Assembly (NCBI GenBank): GCA_016800925.1
Contig: JABCPU010000292.1
Coordinates: 1-64,000, forward strand
Length of the DNA: 64,000 bases
Direction: 5' to 3'
From: Suillus spraguei
Lineage: Eukaryota > Basidiomycota > Agaricomycetes > Boletales > Suillaceae
Shown: one piece after another, positions 56,841 to 64,000 of the stretch
Layout: each line of letters begins with the position of its first letter
How positions within the stretch are numbered: position 1 is the stretch's first letter
The notes under the pieces: generated by a model
The model's input: only the letters and a program-made list of their open reading frames with translations
Database searches by the model: none
What the model was told of the DNA's origin: nothing
Program-made: the position numbers and the translations under genes

Positions 56841-58776
56841 ATCAACATCTTCACTGGGTTTTATGTGATCGACAGGTACAGATAAATACCATCAAGGCGA
56901 ATACAGCACAGGAGCTTTTGCCTTCATCGATGAAGCGTCCACACCTCCAAACGGAGCCTATCAAACTATGATCAAATAAGTACTTACGTTGTGGCATGCT
57001 ACTGCATAGATGGGAAAACAGGGAGCCGCTGCTGCACAACATCCAGGATAAGGTCATGTAGAATTTGGTCATGTAGAATTTGGGTCCGGTGGAATCGTGG
57101 TCAGGCTACGGACGTTCTGACAAATTGCTCGTGATGCAGGGTATCACTGGGCATGGAGTGATACGCGTTGCATCGACCAGAATAACGATGTCGAGCTCCA
57201 GTGATTGGTAAACTCTGTTTGCGTATCGCCAGTCAGTTCTTGCGATTATCAGTACGTCCCTCACATACTCGGCATAACAACGTCACCGCTTCTTGTTTTG
57301 CGAACCGCGGCTGCATCTGCTTTGCATCGCATTTCCCGTTACAGAACTCAGACGGAGGCATGGTCAAGATCGGGAGTTTCACCTATGATGTCAAGACTTA
57401 ACGACGTAGGACAAGCTAATTCAATTCTCACCGGCACGGCCCACTCAGCATACATTCTTACTCGTTCGTCTGTGGAATCGTTACTATGACCTTGGATTAC
57501 CTGACTTTGCGGATGATGCAGTGTAGGGCGATTGGTCCGAGTCCAAGTCTCTGTCATACTATTTGTTTTGCGGGTACCCTGCTGAAGATGGACCGGTCCG
57601 ACCGGATGATGTAGAATCTGACTTGCGAGAATCAAGGTTGATCGTTGACCTCAGACGACCTTCTGGCGCACTTTTGCTGGTGCAGCAACATGTCGAGGAG
57701 TAGAAAGGAATCGTAACATCATTACACAAGTCATGGATTTGGCTGCATGTCAGGACCTTCCAGGTTGTAACTATACACATTTTGGATAACAAAGATTTCT
57801 GACGTGTGTTTGTTCATACATTGGCAGGGCATGTATCGGAGCCCTTACTATCAGTTTTAACTTTGTTTACAGCTTATCTCTGTGGGCTATGGCAGCCCTC
57901 TGTACCTTGCACGGAAGCAGCTAGGGATGTGTATCATTTTAACGGTCACAACGTATATTAATGGGGACATGCTATGATCCGCCCTTGTCAGGGGCTGTAC
58001 TCAGTTGTTTTCTGTTTCAATGAACGTGATGACTCAGATTGTGTTGTTGGTTACATTGGATGTCACTATGCTCCTCTTCAAAGTCGGTCAAAGTCGGAAC
58101 GGAAGACGTGGCTGTGCTGGCGCAACAATGATCTCTACAATTTTTGTCTTAACGATCAACGTTAACTCTTCTCCATCACACTTCGGATGATGAATGATAA
58201 CAACAAGTAGGTCACCATGTGATGTTTGCTTCTATCCTCCTTTGAAGTTCACTTTTATTGTTTGATCTGATGTAGCGCCACTGCCAGCATAAAGATGTGC
58301 TGTGTTAGGATGCCGTGATACCGTGCGCCCATCTGTATACAGGTATGGCTTTGTGCCAACGATGACACGACTTAAGCCAAAGAAGTGCACCTCTATCTGG
58401 CATGTACTACTCCTTTCTCTGAGCTCGGAGGGGCGGGGAACTTCAATGACCGATCGGTTCAGGTTTCCGTGACATGTACTACAATTTGAGAGCAGAAGGT
58501 GGCGATTTCTGTTTCTATCCTCAAGCTCAAGTTTCAGATAAAAGTCGTTTGACGAGTAAGTAGATAAAAGTAGATGATTGTTTGCCGACAAAGACACTTT
58601 CCTAATTCGTCGGCCCTTCCCCTGTTCATTTTAGCAAGCAAATTAAATCTTATAATTTCTTCTGCTTCTTGAATTCTTCTTCTTCAAGGTTTGATGCTAG
58701 ACTTCCTCATCTTTTTCCACCAACTACATACTTGTTTATCTTTGCAAACGCTCATTATCTACATTCTTTTGTTACA
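56841..58776. other. Decayed or non-coding stretch
   Basis: Only broken frames were seen. A minus-strand frame at 58232-58597 lacks an ATG and any known motif. The right end, a pyrimidine-rich TCTTCTGCTTCTTG region, is probably the promoter of the gene at 58777. Confidence 0.4.
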
Positions 58777-60721
58777 ATGTCCCCCGTTTTCCTGTCTTCT
58801 GGCTCAAGTATCATATCGACGTCGTTCTCTCTGGTCTTACAGGTCATCCCGCCCGCTCTTATGCTCATTCTACCGCTGGTGTCTGCCGTCCTTCTAGCTC
58901 GTTCATTTCCTTTTGGCCGAAACAAACTTGTCTCAATTATCCTTTTGGCACTTAATACTGTCTTACCGGCCATGGCTAGCGGGCTTGGTCTCGGAGCGTC
59001 GCTAAACCAGGTACCACTTCTTCAGCGCTTCTGGAATGTCTTTTTGGCCTTGCATGCCTGTCTCTGTAAGCATTGCATTAACAGTTTAAACCTGCTTGCT
59101 GCACTAATATTTTCCAAAGTATCTTTGAGTTCTCTGTACGTGTTGTTCGTGGCCACCACGCCAGATCCCCTTGTCCCCCACCGCGTCTTTCGCTTCGTAG
59201 CCGTTTTGGTCACAACATTTCTTGTCTGTGGTCAGTAATTTTTACTCTTCTTTTTCGTCAAGTTTGAATACCATCATAGCAACAATCGCTGGCTCAATTG
59301 CAAGCTCTCCTACTTTACTTTCACCCACATTCTCTCTTATCTCACGAAGTCTTCAACTGCCTCTCGCTATTGGAATCTTCCTTGATATACGCTCCGCTAT
59401 CGCCGTGCAGCTCCACTCACCGAGACATGCGAGAAAGATCGAGCAGGTCCCGATAGCTCAGTTCCCCCGACCACCTGTCCGAATAGATCTGGACGGGTCA
59501 GTTCACCCACTCCTGACACCTGGCCTTTTCCAGGTTCCTTGTCGCATACTCCGGCACACAACCAGTCGTCGCCTAAGAGTGTAAAAGCCGTCGTAAAGTT
59601 ACCACCATCGCTCACGCTCACTCACTCGAGTCAAGAAAATAGTATGATACCTGAGGGAGCGGCGGCAATCAGCTGGCGTTGCAAGCAGATGCGTCTTCCA
59701 GTTACCATATTGGCGGCACAGGCAGCAGCTGTGGTGTGTGCTGCCTTGAAAATTGCTTTAGCAATTGTTGCAAAGAATTCTCCATCGTGGGCCGCTTTAC
59801 AAGCCCGCGATTCAGTGACAACATCGCGACCTTCGGAAGATTCTGACGTAACAGTTACCGCTGTCCTTATTATCGTTCACTCCGTCTGTTCGCTGGTCTG
59901 GGCAGTAGGAGTAGTCACTAGCCTTTATTGTGAGTATATAATCAGTTAGTCCGAGATATCTAATTTATTATTTGTTTTACAGTACTTCCGTCTGTTGTCA
60001 AGCAGACTTTGCCGACTTCTGTCAAACATGCATTAAACTCCTCGGTGCCGAAACCTACAGAATTTCCCAACTATCGCACCCCAAAGCACTCGCTTTCGCG
60101 GGGCATGTCTTCGGACTCGGCCTCCGATTTTCTCTCCATGAGGGATCCTTTCGCTTCCCCACCTCCGCCGCCGCCTCCCCCCGCCGCCGGCCTTGGACTC
60201 GCAGATTTGAACCGTGTGCAATTTTGTGACGTGGCAGCTCAATATCGTTTTCCAGCGCCCAAAGCTAGGAAGGCTAAAGGAGGACGCAAGAGACGGATGG
60301 GATTGAGGGTGAGAGCGTTGGAACACCAAGCCTCAGCGCAAGCTCTCCTCCCTTCTCGTCCCCCTCCGGCTCATATAATGAGGGAGAACGCGGTCTTGGA
60401 GATGAAGCTTTGTTGGCACAACTTCTTCTTCAGTCTCTGACGGTGGCTACTGAAGCGCAACCCAGCAGCTCAACGAGCGTGGCAGCAACAAGCCATGTGT
60501 TATCTTTTCCTGAGCCTCCTGCGCCGACGGAGAGGCTGGGATCGAGGTGGAGTGCTAGCACAGCAGCTCTGTCGGTATCGACAGGCACTGTTCGAAGCGA
60601 AAAGAAATCACGAGCTTCCACTAGCACTTCCGCCTCCACGCGTGCAGGTGGGAGGAAGAGTTCGGAGGCAAGGAAATCTTCTGCTACAGGGTTTTCAGCT
60701 TCTTCCGCCCCATCGAACTAA
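58777..60721 (+). CDS. Membrane protein with Ser/Pro-rich tail, about 574 aa (tentative model)
   Basis: The ATG at 58777 opens MSPVFLSSGSSIISTSFSL. A model with exons 58777-59230, 59280-59533, 59578-59929, 59983-60308 and 60383-60721 stays in frame. The second and fourth introns have weak sites and may be wrong. Hydrophobic segments near residues 13-37, 45-65, 80-125 and 130-150, and another around ILAAQAAAVVCAALKIALAI, suggest five or more membrane passes. After residue ~350 the protein becomes polar: DPFASPPPPPPPPAAG, a basic KARKAKGGRKRRMG patch (possible nuclear or lipid-binding signal), then long Ser/Thr-rich stretches. I recognise no family. An in-frame 54-base GT...AG segment at 59068-59121 could be an optional intron. 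The gene itself is likely real. Confidence 0.55.
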
Positions 60722-60831
60722 CTAAAATGGCCCGATTACATATATTCGCGCTCACTACTTCCTTAGCGGCTTCTCATTGCTGCAGGGTCCTCGGCTTCCT
60801 CCGCCTCATCGACCTGACTAAGACGACCTAG
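60684..60831. repeat. Direct repeat at the 3' end of the membrane-protein gene
   Basis: The last codons and stop region (CAGGGTTTTCAGCTTCTTCC ... AACTAACTAA) recur about 97 bases downstream as CAGGGTCCTCGGCTTCCTCC ... GACCTGACTAA. A shared GGCGGCTTCTC / AGCGGCTTCTC tail follows. It is a local tandem duplication that has drifted. Confidence 0.65.
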
Positions 60832-63095
60832 CCCCTTCGTTGGCGGCTTCTCCCCATCCCTTATGATTCTTAACTCCTTTTGTATTGACTCGATGCCCAT
60901 CCAACCTTCCGCGTTCATCAGCCACGCGGTCGTCACTGTCCTTACTCGTCGTCATTGTATTTTCGCCGTCTGCACTCTCAGATAAGTTCTCGTCATCGCA
61001 CTTGATTTTCTATTGGACTTTTGCATGGTATCACCTCAATTTCATCACGCCCCGTGTTGTACTCCACGTCTTTTATTTTCCCCTTATAACTGCTACTTTA
61101 TTAGTACTGTATGTATCACTGCACCCTTTCACGGTAGTGTGGTTAGGTCCCCCGCATGTTTTGACTTTGTTGTCGGGTGTGGTATGTTTTAATTTTCGTA
61201 TTTTAACGCACGGTTTTTTTCGCGTATTGTTACGAGATGTTGTTGTTGGGTAGTGTACAGTTGTACTTAGAAAGTCGAATCGCAGATCTCAGCCATAATA
61301 CGGTTTGTTTCTGTCAGCTCGCCGACTCGGGGGTTGATCATGGTAAATTACTTGACACTTTTGGTCTTGCTTATTACCAGTACAACGGCGCTACTATACT
61401 TGGAGATAAATGAGTCGGCATCCGGGTTACAGTTGTTCCAAGCCGTGAAACCGGTGATCTGATAGCAAAGCGAAACGAATAGCTGATATTGTGGAATTAG
61501 TAGATGACTCCGTTCAGAACATCTAGTAGCATGTTCTAAAGCCCTTGTGCCGACGTCAAACGTTCGCGTTAAAGTCCGCACGTCAAAAACACCCTGGTCT
61601 GTAGTTTAGAAAGCATTTCTAGATGGTTGGCGACGGCACTCCGACGTTTAAGGGTCGAATCAAATCTAGGATTCTAAATCCTGTTGAAAGTCACCCCTGC
61701 TGAGAATGATGAGTCGGTAAATCACGAGCGTAACGAGAGAAAGATGGGGCATGACTTCCAAATTGCAATTGGTCCAAACAACCCGATTTGATTTTGATTC
61801 CGCGGTTACAAATCTGACCGTGAACAACACCTGCTCGGAGGATACCATAGGTGTGAACGCCGCCTTACAGAAGCCTGACCTGAACTGAACGTGCGATATT
61901 TTGCCAAGCTTGGTTAGTTGGCAAGCGCTCCTTCAAACCATTTATTAGCTTTAAATGTGTGTCGTGAGTCATCCTCGTACGTACTACGAGCGTGTTCGAC
62001 GTTCATCACTTCCTAGACAAGCAAGGCTAGAAGGCGGTGCAGATTAAAACAACGTAGACTACACCCACAATACAGTGCGGACAAAGTGCGGACTGTAAGG
62101 GATTATATGTCAACGATGCTAAGTCATGGATTAAGGATACTACGATTTGGATCATTTGAATATCTGGTTGAATAGCCATGCCGAGGCTATACCTTGGTCG
62201 CCGATACCGATAACACAGATGATCAAGTGGAGTGAATTGGCCAAGGCTTTGCCAAGTTGTAATCGTGGGATTTCTCGTGTGGTTAGCAGGATGTTTAGAA
62301 GCAAGATGTACTAAACCGAGAACTGATGACGAAATACTGCTGCGGTGCGATGAAATGCACGTTTACGCTGCACGACCGTAGCAGAATCGCTTTCGAGGCA
62401 AACAAAGTACCTCCTTTTGGATTGATGGATCTTGCAAGTCTAGTTAGTAAATACACGCAGACCTTGTGTCCTGGTGGCAGTTAGTGTGTGTATCCGGGAG
62501 ATCTTGCGATGAGTCACCTGTGCCAGCTTTGAAGTATACCGGTCCTGTGATTGATGATCATCAGCTGCGGTCAGGTCTTCCCTTCAACGACCGTATTTGA
62601 AACGAGAGTTGTCAACCGCTTATTCGGAGTATGGAGGAAAAGACCGAACTTCGCCGTTTAATACCGTTCATCACAGTACAATTGGGTATTACTTCCCACG
62701 GCTGCATAACTTTAATTTGAGTGTCATACGTAAATCTCCGGTCAAGCTGGATACAAGGACAACTTTTATCCTGCGTATAGTGTGTCTGGACTTTGTTTGA
62801 ACCATATCGTTAGTGATGTTAGTCTTGGAGGTTCACGGGCTAATACGCGTGAGCGCTGAACTATTTCGACGGAAATAAAAAACGAGCATAACGGCTAAGC
62901 TTATTTCGACAATATTTCGAACCCCGACAATACTTCTGGCTGCATGCTTTGGCCACCTATGTAATAGTCCACCAGCGTTCTTTTATTCTTTCTTTCTCTT
63001 TCTCTCTGGAGGCCTTCATTCTTCGTCGTAGCTACGACGCTGTCGCTCATTTGGCCTCATCACTCTTCTGACAGCAGGCGCAGTAGACTCCCACC
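60832..63095. other. Intergenic stretch, 2.3 kb, no supported gene
   Basis: Short frames only. A CT-rich run TTCTTTCTTTCTCTTTCTCT near 62985-63005 is a typical basidiomycete core-promoter pyrimidine tract, about 95 bases before the start of the next gene. Confidence 0.4.
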
Positions 63096-64000
63096 ATGCT
63101 CTACTTGACGTCCGATGACTTTCCAATATGTACGTGTCCTCGGTGTACAGTACTGATTGTTCATGCTAACCTTATTCTACAGTCGTGCCATTTGGAGTCA
63201 TCGGGTGTGCTCTCTTTTTTCCCATTGCTTGAAGCAAGCTAATGACTTTCTAGCTTCTACCGTTACCTGTGGTATATAATCCGTATCATAGCTTCTGTCA
63301 CCTACCGCCCCGTTCCTCTCCCTGAAAACCCTACCTATGTGGCCTCGGAAGATGTTACCATCATCGTACCCACCATCGATGCCGGTGAGGAATTCAAGGA
63401 AGCAGCCAACAGTTGGCTTGTTGGCAAACCCAAAGAAATCATCATCATCACCGAAGAGAAAATGCTCGTTCCTCTCCAAGAACTCGCCAACGCCGTTGAC
63501 CCAGACCGTATTCGCGTCCTTACCGTCCCTTTCGCGAATAAGCGGTTGCAGATGGCACACGGTATCAAGAATACTACGACAGACATTATTGTCTTTGCAG
63601 ATGATGATGCCATTTGGCCACCGACGCTTTTACCGTATGTGCTTGCATGTTTTGAAGATCAGAAGGTTGGAGGCGTAGGCACAAGTCAACGCGTCCAACC
63701 CGTAGGCGAACGTATGACTGTTTGGGAAGTCCTCGCGGCATTCCGTCTGACTATCCGTAACATCGAAATTAGTTCAAGCACACACATCGATGGTGGTCTT
63801 CCATGTCTCTCGGGCCGTACAGCCGCCTACCGAACGGTCATTCTCAAAGACCCAGAGTTCCTACACGGTTTCACACATGACTACTGGTTGGGCAAGTACC
63901 AGCTCAACTCAGGTGATGACAAATTCTTGACGAGGTGGATGGTGAGCCATGGATGGAGTACCTATGTTCAGTGCTGCAAAGAGGCAGAATTGCTGAGCAC
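63096..64000 (+). CDS. Cps1-like family-2 glycosyltransferase, N-terminal part (runs off the window)
   Basis: Exons 63096-63129, 63183-63204 and 63254 onward join in frame across 53- and 49-base introns. After a short MLYLTSDDFPI leader and a hydrophobic YLWYIIRIIASVTY segment comes the GT2 catalytic domain. DVTIIVPTIDAGEEF starts the nucleotide-binding fold, FADDDAIW holds the metal-binding DxD-type motif, and SGDDKFLTRWMV matches the acceptor-side Asp region. The QxxRW motif and C-terminal membrane segments should lie beyond 64000. The relatives are fungal Cps1-type polysaccharide synthases (hyaluronan-synthase-like), which polymerise a cell-wall or capsule sugar chain at the plasma membrane. 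The visible part has no defect. Confidence 0.88.

Noticed and set aside
58232..58597. 121-codon minus-strand frame
   Set aside because: No ATG start, no domain, and no supporting splice sites found.
1..64000. tRNA, rRNA, CRISPR array, bacterial operon signals
   Set aside because: None seen. The window is intron-containing nuclear fungal DNA. No cloverleaf or rRNA core was recognised by eye, though a tRNA scan could not be run.

Overview
The window looks like nuclear DNA of a mushroom-forming basidiomycete (Agaricomycetes). The genes are split by introns of about 45-75 bases with GT...AG ends and CTAAC-like branch sites. The families present are typical of that group: Plavaka-type transposase, a DUF6532 protein, a NACHT-type NLR relic, an F-box/LRR protein, DUF3328 (UstYa-like) proteins and a Cps1-like glycosyltransferase. 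No species can be named from the sequence alone. All family names below come from reading motifs by eye; no database search was run.

Layout. 1-11830 is a nest of transposons: a Copia relic, a PIF/Harbinger relic, and a solo LTR that was itself hit by a 7.8-kb TIR transposon, which in turn was hit by at least four ~0.9-kb LTR-like repeats. 11841-16067 holds nothing I recognise. 16068-18579 is an 807-residue protein of unknown function. 18822-21175 is a decayed NLR bounded by direct repeats. 21431-28530 and 43540-55385 carry an accessory gene set: a proline-iminopeptidase-like hydrolase, one intact and one broken UstYa-like gene plus a third divergent intact one, two intact copies of a multi-pass membrane protein, two very small secreted peptides, an F-box/LRR protein and an intact flavin monooxygenase. 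About 4 kb of this set (UstYa-like gene, hydrolase fragment, membrane protein) is present twice in direct orientation. The ~15 kb between the copies is transposon DNA: an apparently intact Tc1 element next to a decayed Plavaka element that also contains a DUF6532 gene broken by three solo LTRs. 55386-58776 is mostly decayed and includes a WD40 relic. 58777-60721 is a membrane protein with a Ser/Pro-rich tail. A Cps1-like glycosyltransferase runs off the right edge.

How the genes may work together (inference). UstYa-family enzymes modify short secretory-pathway peptides in known fungal RiPP pathways (ustiloxin, phomopsin, asperipin). Here they lie within a few kb of two tiny genes that encode signal-peptide-bearing, acidic, two-cysteine peptides, with an oxidase, a peptidase and a membrane protein nearby. 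This is the most interesting candidate system in the window. It is unproven: no precursor with repeated cores, of the kind known in ascomycetes, is visible.

Second highlight. The ~0.9-kb LTR-like repeats all appear to have integrated at a CpG-centred tetranucleotide (NCGN). The flanking duplications have since decayed by C-to-T changes at that CpG.
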